Program-made: the position numbers and the translations under genes
The notes under the pieces: generated by a model
Seen by the model: only the letters and a program-made list of their open reading frames with translations
Told to the model about the DNA's origin: nothing
Database searches by the model: none
Assembly (NCBI GenBank): GCA_019918135.1
Contig: WBZZ01003770.1
Coordinates: forward strand, 25,001 to 89,000
Direction: 5' to 3'
DNA length: 64,000 bases
Source: Paulinella micropora
Lineage: Eukaryota > Cercozoa > Imbricatea > Euglyphida > Paulinellidae
Shown here: positions 13,440 through 23,104 of the stretch, piece by piece
How positions within the stretch are numbered: the stretch's first letter is position 1
Layout: each line of letters opens with the position of its first letter

Positions 13440-13917
13440 GCCATGCTATCGTCGCGAGCGGCGGCGAGCGGCCAGAACCTAGCCCCCCGCGGGGGGGGGG
13501 GGGGGGGGAGGCCGTCCCTCCCCCGCGTGGGAGGGGAGGAAGAAGAAGGGGGGTGGTCCGGCCAGCGGCAGCCCTCCTCCCTGGAGGCCCCACGGCTCCG
13601 CCGACGGGAGAGGGAGGGCCCCGCCCCGGACGGACACCAGCAGGCGCGCACCGGCCAGGATCTCCTCCCCCCAAGTCCTGGCCGTGCACCCGGGGCCATG
13701 GCCTGGGACGGCGCAGTGTCCGCAGGCGTCAGCCACCGGCCCCTGGCTGTGCCGGACGTGGTGGTCACTCCGGTCCGAGGAGGCTCTCGCTACGACGGCA
13801 CCCGGCTGCACCGGACAGGGCGTTTTTAACTCCGGTGCTCCTAGCTCCGGCTGCCGGGCTACGGTTTTTGGCTGGCCTTTCTTTTTTTACTGAGACAGAC
13901 TAGCAGAACTTGGTGGC
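13440..13917. other. Left junction of the GC-rich island and first spacer
   Basis: Gypsy sequence ends near 13,455, and composition jumps at once to very GC-rich DNA with a run of about 18 G at 13,491-13,508. No gene is seen in the spacer. Its right half (from about 13,660) matches the spacer at about 15,950-16,187, the other side of a tandem duplication. An AGTAAA poly(A)-type site for the minus-strand gene lies at 13,886-13,891. Confidence 0.7.
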
Positions 13918-15201
13918 TCAGAGCGCAATCACGTGGCTACCTTCGAACGGATTGCGGGCGGTGGCTACCCAGCCCTGAAACCGGCCTCCCCACTGGGTCT
14001 GCACGAGTTCTTCGCTAAAGGCAAAAGCCAACGGCGCCAGTCGAGGCCCTTCATACTCGAGCACTTGCCAGATCAGCTGCCGGTGGAAGGGCCGCGCGTT
14101 CCACTCGAGGTACCGCACCAACGCGGGCGCCCACACGAACGCGGCTTGCTCTGCCACGGGGCGGGGGACCCCCTCCACTTCCAGGTAGCTGCCGTCCGCC
14201 TGCCTCGCGAGCTCGACGCCCTGGCGCGAGTACTGGCAGCCCTTGACGGCCCGCAGCACCGAGCCGTCGCCCAACGCGTGGCTCAACGCAGCGCCCACCT
14301 CTACTTCGCTGCCGAGGCCCGTGACCGCGCTCACCACCCCATTCCCGAGGAGGACGAGCGTCTGGGGTGACCACCACTGCCGCGGAGCGCGGAAGCGCCT
14401 GCTCGGGCAACACAGCGGCCCGGGGGGTGGCGGGATCTGCCCGGCCGGTCGTGGTCTGGCCGCGGCGGTGAAGCCCAGCCTGCCGCACGGCAGCCGGACC
14501 CTGAGTGACCTCCACTCGTGGTGCGCCGACAGGAACGAGGGGGCGTGGGCGGCCAGCAGCTTGTGTGTCAGGACCAGGAGTTCTCGTGCGTCACAGTGCC
14601 GGGCCAAGTACCACGCGACGGCCTCGCTGTGTACGTACACGTGAATAGCGCCCCACTCGTCCTCGGGGCCCCCTTCGGCCACGTACAGCCCCCCCGCCTC
14701 CTTGCGCAGTCGCTGCCCGGCCGGCGAGAGCCAGCCCGGGAACAGCGTGGGCAGGCGGGCCACCTGCGCCGGGGCGAATAACGCGGTCAGGGTGCGTTCG
14801 GTAAACAGCTCGTCGTCACGCCCGATAGCAAACACGCTGCGCACCCGGCCCTGCTCCCACCACACGGGCTCGTCCATGGCGGCGAACAGGCGCTTGAGCA
14901 ACACGAAGTTATACAGCCGGGAGTCACGGTAGCAGCCCGGGAGAAATTGCACGGCGTGGTGCCAGCTCTGGCTCACGAGCGCGAGCGTCCCCACCACCCG
15001 GCGGTTGGCCAGCCGTGGCTCTGGCCGAGCCGGTGCGGCTAGGTGTACGACAAACGCCAAGAAGTGGCGCAGCAGATCGGTGCCGAGGGCGCGGAACCCA
15101 GCGCCGCCGGCACGGCTGGCGGTCGGGGCGGTGGCGCTGGTCGGCGCAGCGTACGGGTGGAAGCGGTGGGGCTGGCGGCGGGGTGTGGTAGGTCTAGGCA
15201 T
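13918..15201 (-). CDS. F-box-like protein, copy 1
   Basis: A 427-residue minus-strand gene. I chose the ATG at 15,201 because the upstream open frame is low-complexity GC-rich repeat. After a Pro/Arg-rich leader, LGTDLLRHFLAFVVHLA...RRVVGTLALVSQSWHHAV has the leucine and tryptophan spacing of an F-box, the SKP1-binding module of SCF ubiquitin ligases. The rest (RDDELF, WYLARH, WWSPQTLVLLGNGVV, WNARPFHRQLIWQVL) is not recognised. A probable role is recruiting an unknown target for ubiquitination, which is inferred. It has a close tandem copy at 16,188-17,506. A motif AACTTGGTGG and an AGTAAA site follow the stop. Its frame is continuous. Confidence 0.65.
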   Translation of the reverse strand: MPRPTTPRRQPHRFHPYAAPTSATAPTASRAGGAGFRALGTDLLRHFLAFVVHLAAPARPEPRLANRRVVGTLALVSQSWHHAVQFLPGCYRDSRLYNFVLLKRLFAAMDEPVWWEQGRVRSVFAIGRDDELFTERTLTALFAPAQVARLPTLFPGWLSPAGQRLRKEAGGLYVAEGGPEDEWGAIHVYVHSEAVAWYLARHCDARELLVLTHKLLAAHAPSFLSAHHEWRSLRVRLPCGRLGFTAAARPRPAGQIPPPPGPLCCPSRRFRAPRQWWSPQTLVLLGNGVVSAVTGLGSEVEVGAALSHALGDGSVLRAVKGCQYSRQGVELARQADGSYLEVEGVPRPVAEQAAFVWAPALVRYLEWNARPFHRQLIWQVLEYEGPRLAPLAFAFSEELVQTQWGGRFQGWVATARNPFEGSHVIAL

Positions 15202-15594
15202 GGTTGTACTTGGTGGCTTCGTGCCATCACCTTTTGTGCCAGCGCCACGACGGGGCGCAGCCGGGTGGGAGGGGGCACGCGCCCCCCCCTCCTCGCGCGC
15301 CACGGCGCGCGTGGCGCCATCTGCGCGCGCAGCGCCAGGTGCACGCGCACCGATGCAGGTGTGCGCCGCCTGCCGCGCGCCCCCCCCCCTCACGCCGCCG
15401 CGGCGCGCGTGGCGCCGTGTGCACGCGCACCGGTGCAGGTGTGCGCCGCCTATCGCGCGCGCGGCGCCCCCCCCCCTCTGGCGCCGCCGCGGCCTTGCCA
15501 CCGCGGCCTCGCCGCCGCGGCCTCGCCACTGCCGGGTACCGTCCCTACGGGTAACAGAGCACGTCGAGGCGGAGCCGGGCGTGGAGGACGACTG
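15202..15594. repeat. Spacer with a direct repeat
   Basis: Contains two copies of an about 85-bp unit (about 15,320-15,400 and 15,405-15,485) built around GTGCAGGTGTGCGCCGCCT, each followed by a C run. No gene is seen. Confidence 0.75.
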
Positions 15595-15930
15595 GAGCCG
15601 GAGGCTTGCTTGGAGCAATACCTCTCTACACTGAGAGCCTCGAGGTCGACGGGTGCGTGGCAGAAGGGACGGACGGCTGTGCGTGTCTGCTACTCAGCAC
15701 GAAGCCTGTTCTAGGCTAGGTCCGGAGTTGTCGGGCATGGGCAAGCTGCTGGTCTCTGGGGGAAGGCCACTGCTTCTCCCCTAGGCGCCACCACCACGGG
15801 GAGAGGGGCGGGCCCTGGAGGAGGTTTTGACCGACCGAGGTTCTACCCCAGGCTGAACGCTCGCCGGAGGTCACGTTGGGCTGACACCGACCCAAGGCTT
15901 TGACTGGCCTTCGCTGGTCCACGCCACCAG
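15595..15930 (+). pseudogene. Decayed fragment of the LRR-like gene at 17,976-19,636
   Basis: This stretch matches the LRR-like gene around 18,985-19,260. Shared landmarks include a GAGAGCCTCGAGG / GAAAGTCTCGAGG start, GCCTGTTCTAGGCT, a following AAGCTG, and later TTTGACTGGCCTT against TTCGACTGGCTTT. It lies on the same strand and in the same position relative to F-box copy 1 as the full gene does to copy 2. A duplicated unit therefore once carried both genes, and here the second one has decayed. It is broken, and no protein is proposed. Confidence 0.7.
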
Positions 15931-16187
15931 CCGGACGTGTCCCTCCCCCCCCCCCCCCCCAAGATGGCACACGAGGTTATCGCAACCGGCCCCCCTCCCC
16001 TGGCTGTACCGGACGTGCTTGGACAGGAGGTAAGCAGCGGGCTCCCGCTACGAACGCACCCGGCCCCCGGCTGTACTGGACAGGGCGCTTAAAAACTCCG
16101 GGGCCCCTAACTCCGGCTGCCGGGCTACAGTTGGGGGTTGGCCTTTCTTTTTTAATGAGATAGAGAACTTGGTGGCTCAGAGTGCAA
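15931..16187. other. Spacer duplicated from the left junction spacer
   Basis: Similar to 13,660-13,917, sharing a CCCCTGGCTGT block, GGACAGGGCG, CTCCGGCTGCCGGGCTAC, GGCCTTTCTTTT and AACTTGGTGGCTCAG. It holds a C run at about 15,948-15,960 and an ATTAAA site (minus strand) at 16,152-16,157 for the next gene. Confidence 0.75.
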
Positions 16188-17506
16188 TCAGAGTGCAATC
16201 ACGTGGCTACCTTCGAACGGGTTGCGGGCGGTGGCTACCCAGCCCTTAAACTTGCCCCCCCACTGACTCAGCACGAGTTCTTGGCAAAAGGCAAAGGCCA
16301 GCGGCGCCAGCCGAGTGCCTTCATACTCGAGCACGTCCCAGATCAGCTGCTGGTGCCAGGGCCGCGCGTTCCACTCGAGGTACTGCACCAACGCGGGCGC
16401 CCACACGAACGCGGCTTGCTCCACCACGGGGCGGGGAGCCCCGCCCACTTCCTGGTAGCTGCCGTCCGCCTCACGAGCTCGACGCCCTGGCGCGAGTACT
16501 GGCAGCCCTTGACGGCCCGCAGCACCGAACCGTCGCCCAACGCGTGCGTCAGCGCCACGCCAACACCTACCTCGCTGCCGAGGCCCGTGACCGCACTCAC
16601 CACCCCGTGGCCAATAAGAACGAGCTGCTGTGGCGACCACCACTGCAGCGGAGCGTGGAATCGCCTCCGCGGGACGCGCAGCGGCCTAGGGACCCGCGGC
16701 GGCCTAGGGGCCGCGTGCTGGCCGGCCGGCCGCTGCCGGGCCGCGGTGGCGGAGCCCAGCGTGCCGCACGGCCACCGGACCCTGAGCGACCTCCACTCGT
16801 GGTGCGCAGACAGGAACGAGGGCGCGTTGGTCGCCAGTAGCTGTTGCGTCAGGAACAGGAGTTCTTCCGCGTCACGGTGCCTGGCCAGGTACCAGGCGAC
16901 GGCCTCGCTGTGTACGTACACGGTAGTAGTCGCGCCGTCGGCCTCCTCGAAGCGCCCCTCGGCCACGTACAACCGCCGCGCTTCCCGGCGCAGCCGCTGC
17001 CCGTCCGGCAAGAGCCAGCCCGGGAACAGCGTTGGCACGCGGGCCACCTGCGCCCGGGCGAATAACGCGGTCACGGCGCCCTCGGCCAGCAGCTCGTCGT
17101 CGCGCCCGGTAGCAAACACGGTGCTCACGCGGGCCGGTTCCCACCACCCGGGCTCGTCCATGGCGGCGAACAGGCGCTTGAGTAACACGAAGTTGTACAG
17201 CAGGGAGTCACGGTAGCAGCCCGGGAGGAATTGCACGGCGTGGTGCCAGCTCCAATCCACGAGCGCGAGCGTCCCCACCACCCGGCGGTTGGCCAGCCTG
17301 GGCTCCGGCCTAGCCGGTGCGGCTAGGTGTACCGCGAACGCCAGGATGTGGCGCAGCAGGTCGGTGCCGAGGGCGCGGAACCCAGTGCCGCCAGAGCGGC
17401 TAACGCTGGCGGTCGGTGCGGTCGCGGCCGGTGCGGTAGCGCTCGGCGCGGGGTACGGGTGAAAGCGGCGCTACTGGCGGCGGGGCTTGGTGGCCTTCTT
17501 AAGCAT
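16188..17506 (-). CDS. F-box-like protein, copy 2 (interrupted)
   Basis: A close paralogue of the gene at 13,918-15,201, in the same orientation about 2.3 kb away. They share RRVVGTLALV...SWHHAVQFLPGCYRDS, MDEPGWWE, LFPGWL, WWSPQQLVLIG and the C-terminal GSHVIAL. The likely start is the ATG at 17,506 (MLKKATKPRR). The region is not open in a single frame from end to end, so it is either a recent pseudogene or carries sequence errors. The conserved C terminus suggests the duplication is recent. Function would be as for copy 1. Confidence 0.6.
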
Positions 17507-17975
17507 AGCTGTGTTGGGGTACTTGGACTTTGTGCCAGGAGATCCTTTGTGCCAGAGCCACGGCGGTACGCAGCCAAGAGGGGGGCGCGCGCTCCCTGGC
17601 GTGCGCCCGTCGCCGTGCGCCACAATGAACGCGCGCGCCGACAGACATGGGTAGAGGGGGGCGCGCCGCATGTGGCCGCGCGCGCGTGGTCATGCTGGGA
17701 GGGGGGGGGGCGACGCGGCGCGCGCCGTCGGGGAGAGGGCGCCCACACACGGCCATGTGAGCACGTGCGCGCGGTCACGCGGACGAGGAAGGGGGCGGCG
17801 TCGGGGGGGGGGGGGGGGGGGGCGCACAGGGCACGTGACCGGGCGCGGGAGAGGAGAGCCTCCCCCGGCCCGGCCGCTCCCTTTCGCCCCCCTCTCCCCC
17901 TGCCACGATCCCCCACGGCACGGCTCCCGTGGCGCGGGAGTGACAGTACTAGGCCAAAGCGTTGCGCGCGGGTTC
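17507..17975. other. Divergent spacer between F-box copy 2 and the LRR-like gene
   Basis: No gene seen. It contains G runs at about 17,700-17,710 and 17,805-17,822. It must hold the promoters of both divergent neighbours. A TGGCACAAAG motif occurs twice upstream of the F-box start and once at the equivalent place in copy 1. Confidence 0.6.
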
Positions 17976-19636
17976 ATGGAGCAGCCAGGGCCCCCCAAGC
18001 GGCACAAGGCCGCTGCAGATTATCCCTTGCGACACGATCCCGGCGCTCGCTGTGCATTGTGCTTTGATTGTTCAGCTACTCAGTGGCTAGATGAAGCCTT
18101 GTGCGAAAAGAATACTGATACCCTCCGCAAAAGGGGCCTTGCTGATCCGCTCCCTCGCAGGAATACTCTGTACCTATATGCGCAGCCACCAGACGCCAAG
18201 CTCGAGGACCCCGCAGACTACCCACACCTGGACCCCCTTGATCAAGTGCTGCGTTCGGCTCGGGACAGGCTGCAGGTGGTGATTGTCGCAACCGGCACAG
18301 CTGAAGCTGGCCCTTTGGCCGAGCAGGCTGCCAAGCGGCTGTGGATATTCGTCAAGCTGTTAATGTGCCGGAGGAATACCAGGGGCTTTCCCTTGGGCGC
18401 CTACGAGCTGCTCAGCTCCCTGATCACGCGGCTCTGCCATAGCTCCCAAGGGCACAGCTCCCAAGGGCACAGCTCCCCAGGCCACAGTTCCCCGGCCCCT
18501 AGCTCCGCCAGCTTTGCGATAGCGCACGTCAGTCAACCTCTAGACTGCTCCCGGGACGGCAGCTCCCCTTTAGAAAGCTGGCTCGAAAAAACGCTGTGGA
18601 GGGCGCTCGCGTCTGACTTCAAGGGCATCGAAGTCGAAAGCCTAGACGCACAGCGTCTTTTCGACGCTACGCGGGTCCTGTGGGTGGGGCAGACAGAAGC
18701 TGGACGATGGCTACGTAGCGCACACGTTATCACGTGCGACGACAAGGCAAACGCGGGCTTGCTCCCGTCGACGTGTCGCTGGAGGTACACGAGCCGGACG
18801 CGATGGGGCCCCAGGACAGAGATAAATGGAAGATTTACGATAAAACTTTGCTCGAGAATGTCCGCACCTTCAGACCAGCGCGCCGCTTCCAGGCACGGTC
18901 TATACGGGTAGAAGAGGGTGATGGGTGTGCGGACGTTGATGAAGACTGGGGCGAGGTACTGCGGACATTATTTCAGCAGTACCCCTATGCTGAAAGTCTC
19001 GAGGCCGGTGGGTGCCTGATAGAGGGGGCGGTAGATGTCAGCTACCCTAGACAGAGCGCCTGTTCTAGGCTCTGCCTGCGGTTGTGGAACATGGAGAAGC
19101 TGAAGATACGTTGGGAAACGCCATTGACCGTCCCGAGGGCGCGGACCGTGGAAATTTTGGTACCTTATCACCTAGAAAAGGTTATACTCTTTCCGGATGC
19201 CACGCTTCCTGTCACTGACCAAGATTTTCGACTGGCTTTGGATTGCCAACGCGACGGGCCGGAGGAGGGCGAGAGTCCTCCCATCACGGATGCTAAGAGG
19301 GGGCTCATGGTTATTCACGGCGGCTACCAGAGCGGGCCACTGCCCAACGTGGTGATTACCCTACGTTCTACGAACGCGCACGGAGACGAGCCTCTGTTTC
19401 TGCAGCTGGAGAAGTTTAGGGCCAAGTCTGTCTGCCTCCAAGGCACAGACGGCGACCTCGCCGAAGCAGCACAAGTCCGGAACTTTCGGCGCATCAGACT
19501 CCGCCTAGTGGATATGCAAGGCGTGCCAATTATCAAGGCTCAGCGCCTGCGCCTGGATCCCGTGGACTTAGCAGCTTACGACGCAATGAGGCTAAGGGTA
19601 AACCCAGACAACTGTGTGGTAGAACGCGGCTGGTAA
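17976..19636 (+). CDS. LRR-like protein, paralogue 1 (interrupted)
   Basis: Begins at ATG 17,976 (MEQPGPPKRHK). The N-terminal part has a CALCFDC motif and a helical region ending in a four-fold repeat of HSSQG/HSSPG. The C-terminal part is a string of beta-type segments (LCLRLWNMEKLKIRW, VVITLRS, RIRLRLVDM) like those of the leucine-rich proteins at 36,132-38,456 and 42,127-44,555. The two parts lie in overlapping frames, so the gene looks broken or misread. An ATTAAA poly(A)-type site follows at 19,838-19,843. A decayed partial copy sits at 15,595-15,930. A recognition or binding role is inferred from the repeats only. Confidence 0.6.
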
Positions 19637-20114
19637 GAAGGCTGGAGGGGGGGGGGGGGACGGGCAGAGTGTGCTTTCTCTGCTACGCCACCGGGGGGGG
19701 GGGGGGCCGTCCGGCGGCGGAGAAAGAGCTGCGGGGGCTGAGACTGGCACCCAGCAGGCGGTTTTTATCCAGCGCTCCTCCTCCGCGGTGCCTAGCCAGC
19801 GAGCGAGAGAATGGGAGTACCAGCGTAAGCAAACCTGATTAAAAAAAGCCAGGGCGCTACACAAGCTGGGGCCGGCTCCGGGAAGGCCCCCCTCCCTCTG
19901 TCCGGGCCTGCGGGTTCGCGCAAGCTTTTTTTACGGGGGCCGTCCGTCCCTTCGCTGCCGGCCGAAGAATCCGGGCCGGCCGCCGCTGCTGCGCCGAGCG
20001 GCCCGGAGCTAGGGTGCACAACTTGGTGGTTTTTATTGAAAAGACTGAATCCTGAATCAGAGTAGTCTTCCCTAACGCGGGCCCGGCTTGCTCTCTCGGC
20101 GCGGGACTGCTGGC
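19637..20114. other. Convergent spacer with two G runs
   Basis: No gene seen. It has G runs at about 19,649-19,660 and 19,694-19,706, an ATTAAA (plus) at 19,838-19,843, and an AATAAA (minus) at 20,032-20,037 directly next to AACTTGGTGG at 20,020-20,029. Confidence 0.65.
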
Positions 20115-21405
20115 TCAGCCGCGGGGGTGGCCGGCCGCCGCGGCTGCGCCGAGCGGGCCGTGCAGGCGGAACAGCCAGAAACACATGGTGCCCGACGGCC
20201 GGTAGTCGAGCAGCGACGCCCGCCAGCCCGCCCCCCTCAGCAGGGCACCGAGCTCGGTGCTGTAGACCGCGCGAGTCAGCTCCAGCTCACCAGCGTGGCC
20301 GGTCAGCCATTCCAGCGCGCCGCGCCGCGCCAAAGAACGTCAGCGCTAGCAACGAGCCCGGCCGGGGGTCCAGGTGAGCTAGCAGCCGGCGGATGGCGCG
20401 TGTGTTGCCGTGCAGCATGTTGCAAAAGTCCAGGTACGCTACGTCCCAGCCGGCGGCCGGCGGCCCTGGCTGCAGCAGCGCCTCCAGGGAGCGGCGGTGG
20501 ACGCGGACGCCTGGCAGAGCCAACCGCTCGAGCTCGTCGCACGTCTGCGGACAGAAGTTGGGGACGTCGGCCGACAGCGCCACGCCCAGCTCCTGCGCCA
20601 CCTGTCCCAGCGCCCGGCAGCTCGCTCCCTCGGCCGCATCGAGCACTAGCGCCCGCAACGTCTGCCCCCGTACCCGCACCAACTCGCGCGCGTGGTGAGC
20701 CAGGCTGGCGTTGCAGGCCTCCTTGAAACTAGGGTCTCGGTCCCCGCTGAACGACTCTGACCGATCCCGGGCCTGGGCGGCCGGCGCGGCCCCTTCCAGC
20801 CGCTCGGCCGCCTGGCGTAGCTCGGCGTCCAGTAGTGGGACCGGCACGTACTCGCTCTTGCCCTTGTATTTGCCGGGCCCACGGTACACGACTTCGGCGT
20901 ACAGCACCCCCTCCAGCAGCCTGGCGCGGTGGCCCACTCGGTACTCGCTGGCGTGGTACCGCACGGCCCGGAGCCTGCCCTCCAGCACCGCGCGGGAGAT
21001 GAGGGGCGTGCCGTTGATGACTTCCCAGCCCAGGAACCAGGCGGCGTCGCTGTCGCTGCGCAGCCGCTCGTCGGCCCAGGTGACGCACAACCCCTCGGCG
21101 CTGCCCCCGAGCCGGGCCTGCTCTTCGGCCTCCGCCTCGGACGCGTACCACGTGGGCTTGTACGACACTACCAGCGGCGGGCTCGCGCCGCCGGGCCGAG
21201 GATCGCCTCCGTCGCGTAGGTCCTGCAGCTCTGATCCGTGGGCCCAGGCGCCCGCGGGGCGGAGCCTCCTGTTCTTGCGCGGTGGCTGGCGTTTGCGCCC
21301 GTGGGCCGCCGCGGCGCGAGGACGCTTGGCGGTGGCCGCCGCGGAGCGAGGACGCTGGGCGGTGGCCGCCGCCGGGACGCTGTTGGTCGGTGGGCTAGCT
21401 TGCAT
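20115..21405 (-). CDS. SAM-methyltransferase-like protein (interrupted near its end)
   Basis: The main open part runs from ATG 21,405 (MQASPPTNSV) to 20,287, about 372 residues. A basic Ala/Pro/Arg-rich leader is followed by a middle region (KPTWYASEAEAEEQA, LGWEVINGTPL, VPVPLLDAEL) that I do not recognise. The last third looks like a class I methyltransferase: ALVLDAAEGASC in the motif I position, WDVAYLDFCNML in the motif IV position, and GSLLALTFFG as the following strand. Further family-like sequence (ending CFWLFRL) lies downstream as far as 20,115 and is not in the same frame. AATAAA on the minus strand at 20,032-20,037. The substrate cannot be told. Confidence 0.55.
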
Positions 21406-22086
21406 GTCTGTTGAGCGCGGTGGGCGAGGACGGATTGTGAGTGGGGGTAAGCGTGCCAACCACCTCGCCCTCGCACGGGCTGGCGCGCGCCCGGGGTCAC
21501 GGGCGGCCTGGCACACTCCCCCCCCCCCCCCCCCCGTACACACACAGGCGCGCCAGCCCGCGGGGGTGGCTCGGCGTGCGCCTAGGGGCGCGTCCACCCG
21601 AGAGCGAGAGAGCAGTAGGAGCGACAGCACGGTGGGCTGCACCGGCCGGTGGCCGGCGGCCGGGGGGGGGGGGGGGCGCCGCCTCCCTCCGCACGCACGC
21701 CAGCCCGTGCGTGTGGAAGGGGGGGGGCCTGGCGCGCGCCGGCCGGCGCGTCCACCCGAGGGAGAGAGAAGGACAGGGCGACCGAGCGGTGTGGTGCGCC
21801 GGCGCGCGCGGGCCTGCCGCCTCTCCCCCCCCCCCCCCCCCCCGCCACGCACCCTCGCCCCCCGCCACGCGGCGTCCTCCCCACTCCCGCCCCCCCGGCG
21901 CCCCCCCCCCCCCCCCCCGGCGCCCTCCTCTTCCCCCGCCGGCCCCTTCCTACCGCCCTCCTCTTCCCCCCGCCGGCCCCTCACCGAGGGAAGGCAAGCC
22001 ACGGGGGCCTGCTCCTAGCTTCTCCCTCGTGTGCGCCGGTGCACGCCCGCTCACTATTCCGAGCGGGTAAGCCCAGGTTGTGCGCC
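21406..22086. repeat. Divergent spacer with C/G runs and a direct repeat
   Basis: No gene is supported, although open frames cross it. It has C or G runs at about 21,518-21,535, 21,661-21,676, 21,826-21,843 and 21,900-21,918. Two copies of an about 140-bp unit share GCGCGTCCACCCGAG(A/G)G and GCCAGCCCG. It must hold promoters for the methyltransferase-like and Rab-like genes. Confidence 0.7.
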
Positions 22087-22746
22087 ATGAGCAGCGACGG
22101 CAGCGGTAGCGTGGCCCAGGCCACCGCCCCCCCGGCGTATACGCACGTCAAGCTGCTGGTAGTGGGCGATTCCGGGACCGGTAAAACGAGCCTGCTGCAG
22201 CGCCTGACCAGGGACCTGGCCCCCCCCGAAAGCATGTGTACGCCGACCCTCGGGGTGGACTTTGTCTTGTTGGATGTGGTGCGCCACGGCAGGCCTGTCA
22301 AGCTGTGGTGTTGGGACATGGCGGGACAGGATCGCTACTACACCATGGTGAACCAGTACTGGCAGAACACCGACGTGGCCTTGCTGTGCTACGACATGAG
22401 CAAGCCAGGCGCCCTAAAATCGTTGTTTGCTAACTGGGTGCAGCCGGCCAAGGGCAAACTGCCCCCGCACTGCCAAATCGTACTCGTGGGCTGCAAGCAA
22501 GATAAAATTCATGCCCACCACGCCGACGAGGTGCAACAACAGGCAGAAGCCGTCTTGGCCACCTTTGGCCAGCGGGCGCTCTGGACCAGCGCGCGCGCCG
22601 ACCCCCAGAGCAAGTTGCTAGGCATGTTGTATCCCTACGTGGACCGGGAGCTGGGGCGGCCGCGTCCCGCCGACCCCGGCGAGACCATTGACCTAGCCAG
22701 CCCGGCGGGCGAGGACGCCGCCCGCCAGAGCTGCTGTCAGCAGTAG
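22087..22746 (+). CDS. Rab-like small GTPase with CCQQ tail
   Basis: A complete 219-residue Ras-superfamily protein. P-loop GDSGTGKT at 27-34, switch I TPTLGVDF at 52-59, G3 as DMAGQD at 77-82 (usual DTAGQE), G4 as CKQD at 136-139 (usual NKxD), and TSA at 167-169. The overall pattern is closest to Rab/Ran, and the C-terminal CCQQ (216-219) fits double geranylgeranylation. It would act at membranes in vesicle traffic. The altered G4 Asn to Cys may change nucleotide affinity. The ATG is the first in frame after a GC-rich leader that contains no family sequence. It has its own ATTAAA at 22,843-22,848. Such GTPases are known in some giant viruses as host-derived genes. Confidence 0.9.
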   Translation: MSSDGSGSVAQATAPPAYTHVKLLVVGDSGTGKTSLLQRLTRDLAPPESMCTPTLGVDFVLLDVVRHGRPVKLWCWDMAGQDRYYTMVNQYWQNTDVALLCYDMSKPGALKSLFANWVQPAKGKLPPHCQIVLVGCKQDKIHAHHADEVQQQAEAVLATFGQRALWTSARADPQSKLLGMLYPYVDRELGRPRPADPGETIDLASPAGEDAARQSCCQQ

Positions 22747-23104
22747 ACGCGCCTGCCGGCGGCAGCAGCAACGATTGTCCCGCCTGGGGGGGCCCGGCCG
22801 CGGCCAGCGCGCGGGGGAGGGGCTCCCCCGGTTCCTGTCCTGATTAAAGAGCCATGATTCGACTGCGTTTTTTCTTGGGTCCTTCGCCAGGGCCCAGAGA
22901 GTAGACGAGAGGCACTGCGAGGGGCCAGATGGAGCGGCGAGGGGGGTGTACCCCTGGCTCGCTCTCCTCCCCTGGTCCCCTCTCCTGCTTGTTTTCTCCG
23001 TTCCTTCCCCTCTCCCTCCCTGGGCCGGCGCGGGCGCCACGCACGAGCCGCCTCCCCAATATCCTCCAACACTGGGCAAAATCACGCCCGTACAAGAGGA
23101 AGAG
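22747..23104. other. Spacer
   Basis: No gene. It contains the ATTAAA of the GTPase gene (22,843-22,848) and a CT-rich tract before the next start. Confidence 0.6.

Larger units (their letters stand above)
8224..13455 (-). mobile_element. Ty3/gypsy LTR retrotransposon, pol side, broken
   Basis: On the minus strand, in order, are an aspartic-protease-like region (about 13,440-12,800), a connecting region (12,776-11,990), reverse transcriptase (about 11,989-11,400, with the YIDDI catalytic box), RNase H (about 11,220-10,750, opening with ATDAS), integrase (about 10,001-9,303, with an HHCC-like zinc region and a D,D,E core) and a hydrophilic tail to 8,224. The protease-RT-RNase H-integrase order is diagnostic of Metaviridae. 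The element is a fossil with several frame breaks. It stops abruptly at its 5' side within the protease region, where the GC-rich island begins. No LTR pair was recognised. The domains remain readable, so the copy is probably fairly young. Confidence 0.92.

Noticed and set aside
13436-13903. Pro/Gly/Arg-rich ORFs on both strands of the left spacer
   Set aside because: They cross G runs and are mirrored in all frames, as expected for very GC-rich noncoding DNA.
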